This document shows, one piece after another, positions 49,259 through 59,538 of a DNA stretch of 64,000 nucleotides (position 1 is the stretch's first letter; each line of letters opens with the position of its first letter). This DNA is from Alphaproteobacteria bacterium. GTDB lineage: Bacteria; Pseudomonadota; Alphaproteobacteria; SMXS01. A program made the translations under genes and the position numbers. The stretch lies in NCBI GenBank assembly GCA_028284945.1, contig JANQQJ010000028.1:124001-188000 (forward strand), in the 5' to 3' direction. The notes below the pieces were generated by a model. It searched no databases and was not told the origin of the DNA. It saw nothing but the letters and a program-made list of their open reading frames with translations.

Positions 49259-50471
49259 AACCGTCGAGAAACTGCGTCTCGCGATTGAGGCAGAGTTCGG
49301 CCGCAATGCCCCGCCAGACGGGTTTCCTAACCTGCCGCGCATTCCCGCCGCGCGCTATATGGATGAAGACTTTTTCGAACTGGAACGCGCGCGGGTGTTC
49401 GACCGGTCCTGGCTTTATGTCGGCACCAGATGGGATTTCCCCGAAACCGGTAGTTTCAAGGTCTTCGATAATATGGGCCGCGCTCAGGTGCTGCTGGTGC
49501 GCGGCAAGGACCACCAAATCCGCGCTTTCTACAACACTTGCTGCCATCGGGGCGCGACGGTCATCCGCGACGAGTGTGGCACGGCAAAGGGCGGGCGTTT
49601 CAGCTGCCAGTTCCATGCCTGGACCTATGATCTGGAGGGCCGGCTGGTCGGCATTCCTGACAAGCGCGACTTTTCCAACGACCCGTCACTTGAAGACACA
49701 GGGCTTCACCCGATCCGCTGTGAGGAATGGTGCGGCTTCATTTTTGTTAACCTGTCGGACGACGCACCAGACCTGAAGACCTGGCTGGGGCCGGTGGCGG
49801 AAGACTTCGCCTGGGTCGATGGCCTGCGCCCCTCGCACCGGCGCGAACGGCTGCTGGCGTGCAATTGGCGGGTCTGCATCGAGGCCTTTATCGAGGTCTA
49901 CCACATCGCGACCGTGCATCCTGAAACCGTCGGCCAGGGGCTCAACCACTTCGGCACCGTCTCGAACTTCTATCCGCACGGGCACTCGAGGATGATCGTG
50001 CCCAATCCCGATTGGCACGACCCGGACAAGGTTTTCCCGGAGAACAATGGCCATGACCCGGCTTTCGGGTTCCGGGGCGAGGCGAGCGTCTCCTACAATC
50101 TGTTCCCGAATGTGCTGGTGCCCGCAGGGCAGACCGGCTTTACGTTGATGGAGTTCTGGCCGGTCGATGCCACGCATACGCGGCTCGTCACCTCCTGCGT
50201 CGAGCCCGACACCATCCCGGATGAAGACCGCAAGGCGCGGCAGGACTTCTTCGACACCATCATGGACGAAGACACCTGGAACATGGAGCACATCCAGCAC
50301 TCCTATCAGGCGCCGCATTTCGAGGGCCCCAAGATCGGGGTGCATGAAAAACGCATCTACTACGTCGAGGAGTCGATCGACCGGATGATCGGGCAGGAGA
50401 ACCTGTCACCCGAGATGCAGGTCGAATTGCTGCTGGACAAGTACATCGTCGATACGCCACAGGCGGTCTGA
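49248..50471 (+). CDS. Rieske non-heme iron oxygenase, alpha subunit
   Basis: A 407-residue ring-hydroxylating oxygenase alpha subunit. The N-terminal Rieske [2Fe-2S] domain has TCCHRGATVI and FSCQFHAWTYD, giving the C-x-H and C-x2-H ligands. The catalytic mononuclear iron site is in FIEVYHIATVHPETVG near residue 215, with the carboxylate ligand further on. Reductase and ferredoxin genes are not adjacent. The ATG at 49248 follows GGGGAG. It is translationally coupled to the TetR gene, so its substrate may be the TetR ligand. Confidence 0.92.
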   Translation: MDHETVEKLRLAIEAEFGRNAPPDGFPNLPRIPAARYMDEDFFELERARVFDRSWLYVGTRWDFPETGSFKVFDNMGRAQVLLVRGKDHQIRAFYNTCCHRGATVIRDECGTAKGGRFSCQFHAWTYDLEGRLVGIPDKRDFSNDPSLEDTGLHPIRCEEWCGFIFVNLSDDAPDLKTWLGPVAEDFAWVDGLRPSHRRERLLACNWRVCIEAFIEVYHIATVHPETVGQGLNHFGTVSNFYPHGHSRMIVPNPDWHDPDKVFPENNGHDPAFGFRGEASVSYNLFPNVLVPAGQTGFTLMEFWPVDATHTRLVTSCVEPDTIPDEDRKARQDFFDTIMDEDTWNMEHIQHSYQAPHFEGPKIGVHEKRIYYVEESIDRMIGQENLSPEMQVELLLDKYIVDTPQAV

Positions 50472-50490
50472 CGGACGATGCATATCAACC

Positions 50491-50599
50491 CGTCATTGCG
50501 AGCGCAGCGAGGCAATCCAGGGCTCTTGCAGCCCGCAGGGCGAAACTGGATTGCCGCGTCGCCTCCTTCGACAAGCTCAGGAGGCTCCTCGCAATGACA
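50491..50599. repeat. Type B intergenic palindromic repeat, copy 3
   Basis: Arms CGTCATTGCGAG and CTCGCAATGACAG, inner GGCAATCCAGGG and CTGGATTGCC. It separates the Rieske oxygenase and amidohydrolase genes. Confidence 0.8.
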
Positions 50600-50628
50600 G
50601 CCATAATGAAGAGAACGGGAGAACTAAA

Positions 50629-52365
50629 GTGGCTGATTACGACATTCTGATCCGCAACGGCACGGTGATCGATGGCACGACGATACCGCGCTTCAAAGCC
50701 GATATAGGCATCAAGGACGGCAAGGTCGCCAAGATCGGCGGCATTGCCAGGTCGGCCACCGGCGACCGGGAGATCAATGCCGAGGGCAACATCGTCGCGC
50801 CCGGTTATATCGACATCCACACGCACTACGACGCGCAAATCACATGGGACCCCTATTGCACGATTTCTGGCTGGCACGGCGTGACCTCGGTGCTGCTAGG
50901 CAATTGCGGCTTCGGCTTTGCGCCGATTCCACCGCATCTGCGCGAGCGCGCCCAGCTGATGATGACCCGCAACGAGGCCATCTCCTTCGAAACCATGAAG
51001 GAAGGCATGCAATGGGACAAATATGGCTGGGAGACCCTGCCCGACTGGATCGACCATCTTAAGCGCATCCCCAAGGGGGTGAACTGCCAGACGCTGGTGC
51101 CGCTCAACCCCGTTTATGCCTATGTGATGGGCTCGGTTGAAGAAGCGAAAAGCCGCCGCCCGACGCAGGACGAAAAAGAACAGATGTTCAAGATCATGCA
51201 TGAGGCGATGGACTACGGCGCCTGCGGGTTCTCCTACCAGCGCTGTGGCGTCCCGTCGGTTCAGCCGGACTGGGACGGCACACCGATGCCGACCGATGTC
51301 ATTCCCGATTATGAACTGATCGAGTTTGGCCAGGAACTCGCTAAACGCGGCGAAGGCTTTATCGAAATGTTCGATTCCTCTCCGTCCGATCACGACACGG
51401 TCGAGGACTTCATGACATCGCTCGCCGAGGCCTCGGGCCGCCCGATTGTCCGCAACATTCTGCTCGCCAATGATGACCGGCCCGAAGACCACGAACGGTT
51501 CCTCGATTGGCTGGATGAGTCCCATGACAAGGGCCTGCAGGTCTTCGGCATGGGCTTTACGGTCCGATCGCCCACGCTGCTTACTTTCGAGGACTGGAGC
51601 CTGTGGGACAACGCGCCCACCTGGCACACAGTCATGAATGGCGACTATGAAAGCCGCGTCGAAAAGATGAAGGACGAAAGCGTACGGGCAAGTCTACGCG
51701 ACGAGATCGATCGCCGGATCGTCGGCGGGCTGGGCACCAGCGGCCCGGCGCAGGAACTCACCATGCATGGTGCAGCGGGATATGAGCAGCTGGAAAAGTA
51801 TGAAGGCCGCCCGGTCGCCGAGATCGCCGAGACCGAAGGCAAACATGTCGCCGATGTGATCCTCGACATTTCGCTCGAATCCGAGTTCAAGGCGGAGTTC
51901 GTCGGCAACGCCTATCCGACATCGGCAGAGACCACCGCCAAGGTGCTCTCCAACCCCTATGTGGTTCCGGGCATCTCGGATGGGGGAGCGCACTGCCACT
52001 TCGTCGTTCAAGGCGCCTACCCGACCGATCTTCTGGAGTGGATGGTCCGTGAGGAAGGCCTTATCAGTGCCGAACAGGCGCACTACGGCCTCTCACGGCT
52101 ACCGGCCCATATGTGCGGGCTGGGCGACCGGGGCATTCTGCGGGAAAACGCCCCGGCCGATGTGGTGATCTACGATCCGGAAACGATCCGCCGGACCCCG
52201 TCTTGGGACAAGATGGAAAAGCTCTATGACCAGCCGGCCGGTGGTTGGCGTCGGTCACAGAAAGCCGAGGGCTTGCACTATACCATGGTCAACGGTCAGA
52301 TCACCTTTGAAGGCCTGGACTGCACCGGCGCCACACCTGGTGAGGTGTTGTTGAACCGGGGGTAG
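50629..52365 (+). CDS. N-acyl-D-amino-acid deacylase/amidohydrolase family protein
   Basis: A 578-residue metal-dependent hydrolase. DIHTHYDAQITWDPY at the start of the barrel gives the HxH metal ligands, followed by LGNCGFGFAPIPP, which is typical of the D-aminoacylase branch. SDGGAHCHFVVQGAYPT supplies the late Asp/His ligands. D-aminoacylases release D-amino acids from N-acyl forms, but many members hydrolyse other amides or lactams. The start is GTG after GGGAGAA. Length fits the larger subgroup (about 560-580). Confidence 0.87.
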   Translation: MADYDILIRNGTVIDGTTIPRFKADIGIKDGKVAKIGGIARSATGDREINAEGNIVAPGYIDIHTHYDAQITWDPYCTISGWHGVTSVLLGNCGFGFAPIPPHLRERAQLMMTRNEAISFETMKEGMQWDKYGWETLPDWIDHLKRIPKGVNCQTLVPLNPVYAYVMGSVEEAKSRRPTQDEKEQMFKIMHEAMDYGACGFSYQRCGVPSVQPDWDGTPMPTDVIPDYELIEFGQELAKRGEGFIEMFDSSPSDHDTVEDFMTSLAEASGRPIVRNILLANDDRPEDHERFLDWLDESHDKGLQVFGMGFTVRSPTLLTFEDWSLWDNAPTWHTVMNGDYESRVEKMKDESVRASLRDEIDRRIVGGLGTSGPAQELTMHGAAGYEQLEKYEGRPVAEIAETEGKHVADVILDISLESEFKAEFVGNAYPTSAETTAKVLSNPYVVPGISDGGAHCHFVVQGAYPTDLLEWMVREEGLISAEQAHYGLSRLPAHMCGLGDRGILRENAPADVVIYDPETIRRTPSWDKMEKLYDQPAGGWRRSQKAEGLHYTMVNGQITFEGLDCTGATPGEVLLNRG

Positions 52366-52645
52366 CATTTGTCCCCTGCGGAGAATTCCCTTGCAATTCA
52401 AAGCGATCCGCTTCACATAGCGGCCATCACGTATCGCGCGTAGAGGTTTTCTGGTCCCCCGCGACCTGAATTTCAGCGGTGCACGATGACTGCGCAATTG
52501 TCCGACTGATCGTTGCCTTTCACCTCGCTGATGCGAGGGACAAATCCCCGGCAGCTCTTCTGCGCAAGCTTCCATGACAAAGACTCCGGCCATCGCCGAC
52601 CCCGTTTGGGTTTGGCGCGTGTACCATTATTGAAAGAACAATCTT
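52366..52645. other. 280-base intergenic region before the DEAD-box helicase
   Basis: I see no gene or clear promoter. A short inverted pair, ATTTGTCCC (52367-52375) and GGGACAAAT (52537-52545), is 160 bases apart and may be chance. A long structured leader is common for RNA helicase genes, so a cold-inducible 5' region is possible. Confidence 0.3.
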
Positions 52646-53932
52646 TTGACTCAGTTCAAAGACCTCGGCCTCGCCGAGCCATTACTTCGGGCGCTTGACG
52701 CCGAAGGCTATTCCAATCCCACGCCGATTCAGGCGAAATCAATTCCCGCGCTGCTTGAAGGCGGCGATCTTCTGGGCACCGCCCAGACTGGCACCGGCAA
52801 AACCGCAGCCTTCGTGTTGCCACTGTTGCAGCAAATCGCGACACAGCGGAAGAAGCCCCAATCAAAACACTGCACCGCGCTGATCCTCGCACCAACCCGC
52901 GAGTTGGCCGCACAGATCGCTGACAGCATCGCCACCTATGGCAAGCATGTGAGGCACTCAGCCACGGTTGTGGTCGGCGGCGTGAAACCCGGCCCGCAAA
53001 TCCGCAAGATGCAGCAAGGCATCGATATTCTCGTCGCCACCCCCGGCCGCCTGCTCGACCACATGGGCACCGGCGCGATCAAACTCGATTCAACGTCCAC
53101 CATCGTGCTCGACGAAGCCGACCAGATGCTGGATATGGGATTCATCCCCGCGATCCGGCGGATCATGGCCAAGCTGCCGGCCGATCGCCAAACGCTGTTG
53201 TTTTCCGCGACCATGCCGCCGCCCATTAAAGCGCTCGCGGATGACTTTCTGGATCGCCCCACCGAAGTGTCCATCGGCGCCGTCTCGCGGCCCATCGATA
53301 AAATCGACCAGCGTGTTATCAGAGTCGACAAGGCGAACAAAAACCGCACGGTCATAGAGCTACTGACCAATGCCAATCTGGACCGCGCCATCGTCTTCAC
53401 CCGCACCAAGCATGGGGCTGACAAGGTAAAAAAACAGCTGGAGCGCGCCGGCCTGGCGGCATCGGCAATTCACGGCAACAAGAGCCAGAACCAGCGCACC
53501 CGTACGCTGGAGGGCTTCAAGTCAGGGCGCGTTACCGTTCTGGTCGCGACCGACATTGCCGCGCGCGGCATTGACGTTGACGGTGTGTCCCATGTCGTCA
53601 ATTACGACCTGCCCAATGTGCCCGAAGCCTATGTCCACAGGATCGGCCGCACGGCGCGCGCCGGCAAAAGCGGCGAGGCGGTCACGCTGTGCGATAGCGC
53701 CGAACGCGGCCTGTTGCGCGACATTGAAAAACTGATCGGCCGCGCCATCCCGATTGAGGGTGAATGGTCCAACATTTCCGAAGAAGAAAAGCCGAAACGC
53801 GGCCAGAACAATCGTTCCCGCCCAAGAAACGGGCAACCAAAGAGCGGCAAGCCAGGTGGCAATCGGCCCAGACGCAACCGGCGCCGCAACCGCAGCCGGG
53901 GTGGCAACGGACAGACAGCCAAGGCGGCGTGA
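52646..53932 (+). CDS. DEAD-box RNA helicase, RhlE-like
   Basis: A 428-residue ATP-dependent RNA helicase. The Q motif GYSNPTPIQ, motif I AQTGTGKTAA, Ia PTRELAAQ, motif II DEAD, motif III SATMPPP, and motif VI HRIGRTARAG are all intact. The C-terminal tail is Arg/Asn/Gly-rich and basic (RPRRNRRRNRSRGGNG), typical of RhlE-type helicases acting on rRNA or mRNA. The start is TTG at 52646 with no good ribosome site. The gene ends one base from the convergent BVMO gene. Confidence 0.9.
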   Translation: MTQFKDLGLAEPLLRALDAEGYSNPTPIQAKSIPALLEGGDLLGTAQTGTGKTAAFVLPLLQQIATQRKKPQSKHCTALILAPTRELAAQIADSIATYGKHVRHSATVVVGGVKPGPQIRKMQQGIDILVATPGRLLDHMGTGAIKLDSTSTIVLDEADQMLDMGFIPAIRRIMAKLPADRQTLLFSATMPPPIKALADDFLDRPTEVSIGAVSRPIDKIDQRVIRVDKANKNRTVIELLTNANLDRAIVFTRTKHGADKVKKQLERAGLAASAIHGNKSQNQRTRTLEGFKSGRVTVLVATDIAARGIDVDGVSHVVNYDLPNVPEAYVHRIGRTARAGKSGEAVTLCDSAERGLLRDIEKLIGRAIPIEGEWSNISEEEKPKRGQNNRSRPRNGQPKSGKPGGNRPRRNRRRNRSRGGNGQTAKAA

Positions 53933-53933
53933 T

Positions 53934-55844
53934 CTAGGCGACCAGGTACTCTTCGGGCTGGAATTCCTTGGTCAGCCGCCAATAGTCGACCAGCCGCCAG
54001 GGGCTGACCGCAAACACCCGGCCTGCCTCGTTGCGGTACCAGTTTGTCATGCCGGGATGGGTCCACACCATGCGGCCATGCCGTTCGTCGACGATCTCGT
54101 TGTAGCGGTCGTGCACGTCCTGCCGGCAGTCCAGGGTCTGGTGGCCGCCCTCGATCAGCTCGCGGATCGCCTGCATAGTGTACCAGACCATGCATTCGGC
54201 CATAAAAATCTGGTTACCGCCATGGGCGAGCGCCGTATTGGGCCCGTTCATCATGAAGAAATTCGGAAAACCCGGCGCCGTGATACCCAGATAGGCGCGG
54301 GCATCATTGGGGCCCCAGACGTCGTGGATTTCCTGACCCCCACGACCGTAGACTTTCATCGGCGAGAGCATCTTGCTCGCCTCGAACCCGGTGGCCAGCA
54401 CAAGCGCATCCGCTTCCCAGACCGTCCCATCGGTCGTTTCGACCCCTTCCGGCACAATACGTGCGATATCGTCCGTAATCAGATCGACATTGTCGCGGGT
54501 TAGGGTCCTGAACCAATGATTGTCGATCAGGATGCGCTTGCCATAGGGCGGGTAGTCAGGAATCACCTTAGCGAGGAGTTCAGGATCGTCACCTATTTCA
54601 CGCCGGATATGCCGCTCCATGAAGTGCCGGTGACGCGCATTCACCTGATTGAGCGAGTGTTCCGGGTCTGACCATTCGGGATCAATCTCCAGCGCCGCAT
54701 GCAGCCCGTCGGCAAAGCCCCAGAACAGCTGGAAGCGGTACCAGCGCAGATAATAGGGCAAATGCTTCAGGATCCATTTCTTCCCGTCTGCAACGTCTGC
54801 ATGATAATTCGGGTTGGGCACGACCCAATGGGGCGAGCGCTGGAACACCATCAGCCTGTCGACATCATCTGCGATCGCCGGGCCGACTTGCTGGCCGGAT
54901 GCCCCGGTACCGATCATCGCGATCCGCTTGCCATGCCAGTCGAAGCTCTCATCCCAGCGCGCGGTATGGAATGACGGGCCCGCAAAACTCTCCAGCCCTT
55001 CTATCTGCGGCATTTTCGGGCGATTGAGGATACCTACGGCCGAGACCAGCACGTCGCCCTCGACAACCTCTCCGCCTGTCGTTGTCAGCCGCCATTGCGC
55101 GGTCTCATCATCGAAACGCGCCTCATCAACCTCGACGCCGAAGCGTATGTATTGCTTCAGGTCGAACCGCTCAGCCATGTCCTCCAGATAACGCCACAAT
55201 TCCTCGCGCTTGGCGAAGTACTCTGACCATTCGTGGTTCGGGGCGAAGGCAAACGAATAGAAATGGTTTGGCGTATCGACACCGCAGCCGGGATACCGGT
55301 TTTCCAGCCATGTGCCGCCGACGGTCTCATTCTTCTCCAGGATGGTGAATTTGATCCCGGCCTCCAGCAACCGAATCGCCATATAGATGCCGGATACGCC
55401 AGCGCCGATGATAACCACCTGGAAATCCTCGACCCGCTCGCGAGGCGGTTCTGTTCGCCATTCGAATTTGCCTGGGTCGCGGATATCCGCATTCAGATCC
55501 TCACGCATCATCGCGGCATAGTCGTCGCTGAGTTCGTCTGCGGCCGCAAAAGACATCATGTCACGCAGCAACTGGCCATCGGGGATTGCCGGCACCTCAC
55601 GGCCGGTTGCCGCAAAGTCGTTGACGGTTTTGAACAGCGCTTCACGAATGCGGCCCCGCAACTCGTCAGGCATCTCTTCTTGATAATTGAACGGGCCGCG
55701 CACGAATGGCCGGGCTTCATGCAGCCAGGACGCATCACCTGTCAGCTGCACCAGCACCAAAAGAAGTGTTGCCGGGTCTGCCGCCTCAAGCCCCGCGCGC
55801 AACCGGTCAGGATCTGCAGTCAGCGTCTCAAAGTCGAACTGCAT
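53934..55844 (-). CDS. Flavin-dependent Baeyer-Villiger monooxygenase, HAPMO-like
   Basis: A 636-residue enzyme with two Rossmann motifs, GAGVSG near residue 147 and GTGASG near residue 300, and the BVMO fingerprint as FAGPSFHTARWDE near residue 280. It has an N-terminal extension of about 135 residues, as in 4-hydroxyacetophenone monooxygenase (about 640 residues). It converts ketones to esters with NADPH and O2. It starts three bases after the purT stop, at the end of a VOC-NTF2-purT-BVMO operon. Confidence 0.9.
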   Translation of the reverse strand: MQFDFETLTADPDRLRAGLEAADPATLLLVLVQLTGDASWLHEARPFVRGPFNYQEEMPDELRGRIREALFKTVNDFAATGREVPAIPDGQLLRDMMSFAAADELSDDYAAMMREDLNADIRDPGKFEWRTEPPRERVEDFQVVIIGAGVSGIYMAIRLLEAGIKFTILEKNETVGGTWLENRYPGCGVDTPNHFYSFAFAPNHEWSEYFAKREELWRYLEDMAERFDLKQYIRFGVEVDEARFDDETAQWRLTTTGGEVVEGDVLVSAVGILNRPKMPQIEGLESFAGPSFHTARWDESFDWHGKRIAMIGTGASGQQVGPAIADDVDRLMVFQRSPHWVVPNPNYHADVADGKKWILKHLPYYLRWYRFQLFWGFADGLHAALEIDPEWSDPEHSLNQVNARHRHFMERHIRREIGDDPELLAKVIPDYPPYGKRILIDNHWFRTLTRDNVDLITDDIARIVPEGVETTDGTVWEADALVLATGFEASKMLSPMKVYGRGGQEIHDVWGPNDARAYLGITAPGFPNFFMMNGPNTALAHGGNQIFMAECMVWYTMQAIRELIEGGHQTLDCRQDVHDRYNEIVDERHGRMVWTHPGMTNWYRNEAGRVFAVSPWRLVDYWRLTKEFQPEEYLVA

Positions 55845-55847
55845 TGA

Positions 55848-57074
55848 CTACCCCGCCGCCTTGACTGGCTTAACCTGAGAGGCGGCATCCCGCGCGGCTT
55901 CACGGGCGGCTTCAACATCCGATCCGCGCGCCAGCGCGACACCCATCCGGCGTTTTTCAAAGGCTTCAGGCTTACCGAACAAGCGGATTTCCGTGTCAGG
56001 GATTGCAAGCGCACGCTCTACCCCTTCAAACGTGATGGCTTTTTCATCCATGCCGCCATAGATCACCGCGCTGGCCCCAATAGATGTACGTGCGACGGAT
56101 ACCGGCAAACCGAGCACCGCCCGCGCGTGCAGGGCAAACTCGCTCTGCGCCTGGGTCACCAGCGTCACCAGCCCGGTGTCATGCGGCCTTGGGCTGACTT
56201 CGGAAAACCAGACATCGTCTCCCTTGATAAACAACTCGACGCCGAAAAGCCCCTTTCCCCCAAGATCGGCTGTAACGGCTGCCGCAATGTCACGGGATTT
56301 TTGCAATGCAACGTCACTCATCGGCTGTGGTTGCCAGCTTTCAACATAGTCCCCGCCTGATTGGCGGTGACCGATCGGATCGCAGAAGTGGGTCTCAATC
56401 TCACCGGAGGCGCCGATGGCGCGCACGGTCAGCAGCGTGATTTCATAGTCAAAATCGACAAAGCCCTCGACGATGACGCGGGGTTGTTCCACACGCCCCC
56501 CGCTCATCGCATAGTCCCACGCAGGCGTTACATCTTCCGGTCCCCTCAAAAGGCTTTGGCCTTTACCGGAGGAGGACATGACCGGCTTGATCAAGCAGGG
56601 AAAACCGATGCCGCCGTCAATCGCCGCGCGTACGCCGTCGATATCAGAGGCAAAAGCATAAGGCGACGTCGGCAAACCAAGGTCTTCTGCCGCCAGCTTT
56701 CGAATGCCTTCCCGGTTCATCGTCAACTGCACCGCGCGCGCTGTCGGGATCACCTCGGCAAGGCCATCCGCCTCGATCTCCGCGAGCATGTCTGTCGCGA
56801 TCGCCTCAATTTCCGGGATGATCAGATGCGGTTTTTCCTGCTCGACCAGCGCTCGAACCGCCTTCCCATCGGTCATATCGATGGCATGCCAGCGATGGGC
56901 GACCTGGTGACCGGGCGCATTTTCATACCGGTCAACCGCGATCACCTCGATGCCCAACCGCTGCAGCTCGATAACGACTTCCTTGCCGAGCTCACCGGCA
57001 CCCATAAAAATCACCCTCGTGGCCGAGGGCGACAGCGGCGTTCCGATCTTGAGGGGACTTGGCAAACCGGTCAT
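55848..57074 (-). CDS. purT: Formate-dependent phosphoribosylglycinamide formyltransferase
   Basis: A 408-residue ATP-grasp enzyme of purine synthesis that makes formyl-GAR from formate, ATP and GAR. Diagnostic blocks are [21 protein letters not shown], the [15 protein letters not shown] motif, [15 protein letters not shown], and the metal-site [16 protein letters not shown]. It is placed, unusually, between an NTF2-like gene and a Baeyer-Villiger monooxygenase gene, with gaps of only four and three bases. Whether the cell also has purN cannot be seen here. Confidence 0.95.
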   Translation of the reverse strand: MTGLPSPLKIGTPLSPSATRVIFMGAGELGKEVVIELQRLGIEVIAVDRYENAPGHQVAHRWHAIDMTDGKAVRALVEQEKPHLIIPEIEAIATDMLAEIEADGLAEVIPTARAVQLTMNREGIRKLAAEDLGLPTSPYAFASDIDGVRAAIDGGIGFPCLIKPVMSSSGKGQSLLRGPEDVTPAWDYAMSGGRVEQPRVIVEGFVDFDYEITLLTVRAIGASGEIETHFCDPIGHRQSGGDYVESWQPQPMSDVALQKSRDIAAAVTADLGGKGLFGVELFIKGDDVWFSEVSPRPHDTGLVTLVTQAQSEFALHARAVLGLPVSVARTSIGASAVIYGGMDEKAITFEGVERALAIPDTEIRLFGKPEAFEKRRMGVALARGSDVEAAREAARDAASQVKPVKAAG

Positions 57075-57078
57075 GGCG

Positions 57079-57453
57079 TCACGACATTACGTCGTCCACG
57101 GACTCCGGCGGATTGGAGACAAAGTCCTGATAATAAACGATCTTGCCATCGCGGACGCGGTAGATGGTAACGCCATCGGCGGTGCGATCCGGCATGATCC
57201 AGTTCCATTTCACCCAGGCGGCTTCGCCATCTGCGCACAGATCAAGACGTTCGAACCGGCCACCGCTTTCGCCAGCCAACTCGACCATCTTTCTCATATA
57301 GTCGCCAATGGCCGCCTTGCCGCTGATGGTGCCGAAGAATGGGTCGACCAGCACCGCGTCTTCCGCGTAGAGATCAATCAGTTTGGTGTAGTCACCGCCA
57401 TCATCCTGGATATCCCAGAACCGGGTGATGACGGCCTTCGCATCGTCAGCCAT
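57079..57453 (-). CDS. NTF2-like/SnoaL-type family protein
   Basis: A 124-residue NTF2-like protein with [20 protein letters not shown] at the start, [22 protein letters not shown] and [15 protein letters not shown]. Members catalyse isomerisations, dehydrations or hydrolysis, or act as scaffolds. It starts two bases after the VOC stop and stops four bases before purT, so it belongs to that operon. Its substrate may relate to the Baeyer-Villiger enzyme. Confidence 0.82.
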   Translation of the reverse strand: MADDAKAVITRFWDIQDDGGDYTKLIDLYAEDAVLVDPFFGTISGKAAIGDYMRKMVELAGESGGRFERLDLCADGEAAWVKWNWIMPDRTADGVTIYRVRDGKIVYYQDFVSNPPESVDDVMS

Positions 57454-57455
57454 GC

Positions 57456-57875
57456 TTACCACTCGCCGGTGTTTTCCATACTGGCCCAGGGTTCGGCCGG
57501 TGGCAACGCCCCGCCTTTTTGCAGCAGCTCAACCGAGATGTTGTCGGGCGACCGAACAAACGCCATGTGGCCGTCCCGTGGCGGGCGGTTGATGGTCACA
57601 CCCTCGTCCATCAGCTTCTGGCACAGCGCATAAATGTCATCGACCTCATAGGCCAGATGGCCAAAGTTGCGGCCACCGTCATAGTCTTCCGGATCCCAGT
57701 TATAGGTTAGCTCAACCTGGGCATCGGGCTGCCCCGGCGGTGCCAGGAAAATAAGCGTGAAGCGTCCCTGAGGAACCTCGTGGCGGCGCTGTTCTTCCAG
57801 ACCCAGCTTGTTACAGAAAAAATCGAGCGATGCGTCCAGGTCCTTAACCCGGAGCATGGTGTGCAGGTAACGCAT
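57456..57875 (-). CDS. VOC-family glyoxalase I-like protein
   Basis: A 139-residue two-module VOC protein close to lactoylglutathione lyase. [39 protein letters not shown] and HLAYEVDDI place His and Glu metal ligands as in GloA, with the last Glu in [10 protein letters not shown]. It may isomerise the methylglyoxal-glutathione adduct or a related substrate. GGGGAGAGG precedes the ATG. It is the first gene of the operon that includes purT. Confidence 0.87.
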   Translation of the reverse strand: MRYLHTMLRVKDLDASLDFFCNKLGLEEQRRHEVPQGRFTLIFLAPPGQPDAQVELTYNWDPEDYDGGRNFGHLAYEVDDIYALCQKLMDEGVTINRPPRDGHMAFVRSPDNISVELLQKGGALPPAEPWASMENTGEW

Positions 57876-57958
57876 GATGCGGTGCCTCTCCCCTGATTGA
57901 GTTTGGCCGCACTATAGCGGACAATACGCTGGCTCGGCCACCCAAGGAGGATACCCCC

Positions 57959-58531
57959 GTGGAGATTTTGCTGCTCGTCATCGCGGTTATCGCGATCATT
58001 TTGTATTTCCTGTATGTCGCGCTGATCAAGCGCCGCAACACGGCCCGCGAGGCGTTGTCATCCATCGACGTACAGCTCAGGAAACGCCATGATCTGGTGC
58101 CCAATGTGGTGACGCTGGCGCAAAAGTTCATGACCCATGAGCGCGAATTGCTGGAGGGCATCACCCAGGCACGCAATCTGGCGCAGTCGAGCTATTCCCG
58201 TGACGATCCGGCAGCCGTTGCCGAACATCTTGGTGCAGAGGCCAAACTGCAATCCGGCCTCATGCATCTGTTCGCTGTCGCAGAGAACTATCCGGAATTG
58301 CGGTCTGCCGAGACGATCCAGAACGCGCAACAAACCGTCAACGAGGTCGAGGGGCATATCGCCGCAGCGCGTCGGTTCTACAACTCGGCTGTCACCGATC
58401 TGAATAACGCGGTCGAAATCTGGCCCTCCAGCGTGATTGCGGGCATGGTCGGCGTGAAACAGATGCCGTTCTTCGAGATCGAGGACGAGGCAGTGCGCGA
58501 GCCGGTTAATGTCGCGGATTATATGAAGTAG
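57959..58531 (+). CDS. LemA family protein
   Basis: A 190-residue LemA protein: an N-terminal membrane helix (LLLVIAVIAIILYFLYVALI) and a helical soluble domain with the family motif RRNTAREALSSIDVQLRKRHDLVPN, then RFYNSAVTDLNNAVEIWPSSV. Function is unresolved; LemA proteins sit at the inner membrane. The start is GTG after AAGGAGG. Two DUF3137 genes follow, an association seen in other bacteria, so the three may work together in the envelope. Confidence 0.93.
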   Translation: MEILLLVIAVIAIILYFLYVALIKRRNTAREALSSIDVQLRKRHDLVPNVVTLAQKFMTHERELLEGITQARNLAQSSYSRDDPAAVAEHLGAEAKLQSGLMHLFAVAENYPELRSAETIQNAQQTVNEVEGHIAAARRFYNSAVTDLNNAVEIWPSSVIAGMVGVKQMPFFEIEDEAVREPVNVADYMK

Positions 58532-58563
58532 TTTGATCCTGCCCGATTAGGCCGGCACACCCC

Positions 58564-59538
58564 ATGACGTCGATCATCACCGAAGACCGTCCGGCCCTTG
58601 CCGGGTTCAACGCCTACTACCAGACCGAGATCGCGCCCAGGGTCAACGCCGTCAAAAACAATAGGTGGCGAATTCTGAGCAGCACGCGCAACCGAATACT
58701 CGCTGCCATTCTTCCCATTACTGCGCTCGGCGGGGCGCTCTATGTCGTCCATCCAGCCGCCGGCGTTGCCGTACTGATCTGTGGGGCGATTGCCGCCAGC
58801 ATGTTTATGGCGCGGCAACGGAGCGCAACTGCTCACGACGACCTAAAGGAGTTTGTACAGGAGAAGTTAAGCGCATTCTTTGACCTCACGTTCGACCGCG
58901 AAGGGACCTACTATGATTTCGTAGCCTACCGCCATACGGGCCTGGTGCCAAACTATGACAGGTTGCGGGTCATTGACGGCCTCACGGGCACACGGAACGG
59001 CGTTCATTTTGCGCTTCACGAACTGCATCTCGAAGCGCGTAAGTCATTTCGAAACGCGGGCGGCTTTGCACTGATCGACAGGAATACCCAATGGCTGACC
59101 GTATTTCGGGGCACGGCGATCGTGATTGAGTTTCCCAAACCTTTTTCTGGGACGACCGTGGTCCGCCGGGACAAATCGGCCGCCGGAAATGCCGTGGAAG
59201 CGCTGACGCTGCCCTGGGAACGGGTCAGGCTGGAGGACCCGGAATTCGAACGGCACTTCGAGGTCTATGGCAGCGACCAGATCGAGTCCCGCTATCTGCT
59301 AACTCCTGCCTTCATGGAACGGCTGCTGGCCATGCACCAGAACCTTCACATGTCTTTCCAGGCTGCGTTTATCCACAATGAGTTCATCTGCTCTGTCAAC
59401 GACCTCAAGACCCGGTTTGCTGTACGCGCCTGGTCAGCCGAGGCAATAGAAGACCAGATTGCCGGTATTGCACGCGAAATCTGCTTTCTTTTCGACATGA
59501 TCGACGCCCTTCAGATGAAGCAACCGGTTCATGGCTGA
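58564..59538 (+). CDS. DUF3137 membrane protein (copy 1)
   Basis: A 324-residue protein with two membrane helices near residues 45-80 (AAILPITALGGALYVV, GVAVLICGAIAASMF), and a soluble domain ending in the family block RVRLEDPEFERHFEVYGSDQ then IESRYLLTPAFMERL near residue 230. The family's role is unknown. It overlaps the second copy by eight bases. The N-terminal part FNAYYQTEIAPRVNAVKNNR is likely cytoplasmic and helical. Confidence 0.88.
   Translation: MTSIITEDRPALAGFNAYYQTEIAPRVNAVKNNRWRILSSTRNRILAAILPITALGGALYVVHPAAGVAVLICGAIAASMFMARQRSATAHDDLKEFVQEKLSAFFDLTFDREGTYYDFVAYRHTGLVPNYDRLRVIDGLTGTRNGVHFALHELHLEARKSFRNAGGFALIDRNTQWLTVFRGTAIVIEFPKPFSGTTVVRRDKSAAGNAVEALTLPWERVRLEDPEFERHFEVYGSDQIESRYLLTPAFMERLLAMHQNLHMSFQAAFIHNEFICSVNDLKTRFAVRAWSAEAIEDQIAGIAREICFLFDMIDALQMKQPVHG

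Noticed and set aside
52367-52545. ATTTGTCCC/GGGACAAAT inverted pair as a riboswitch or terminator
   Set aside because: The arms are nine bases and 160 bases apart, with no supporting structure, so chance is likely.
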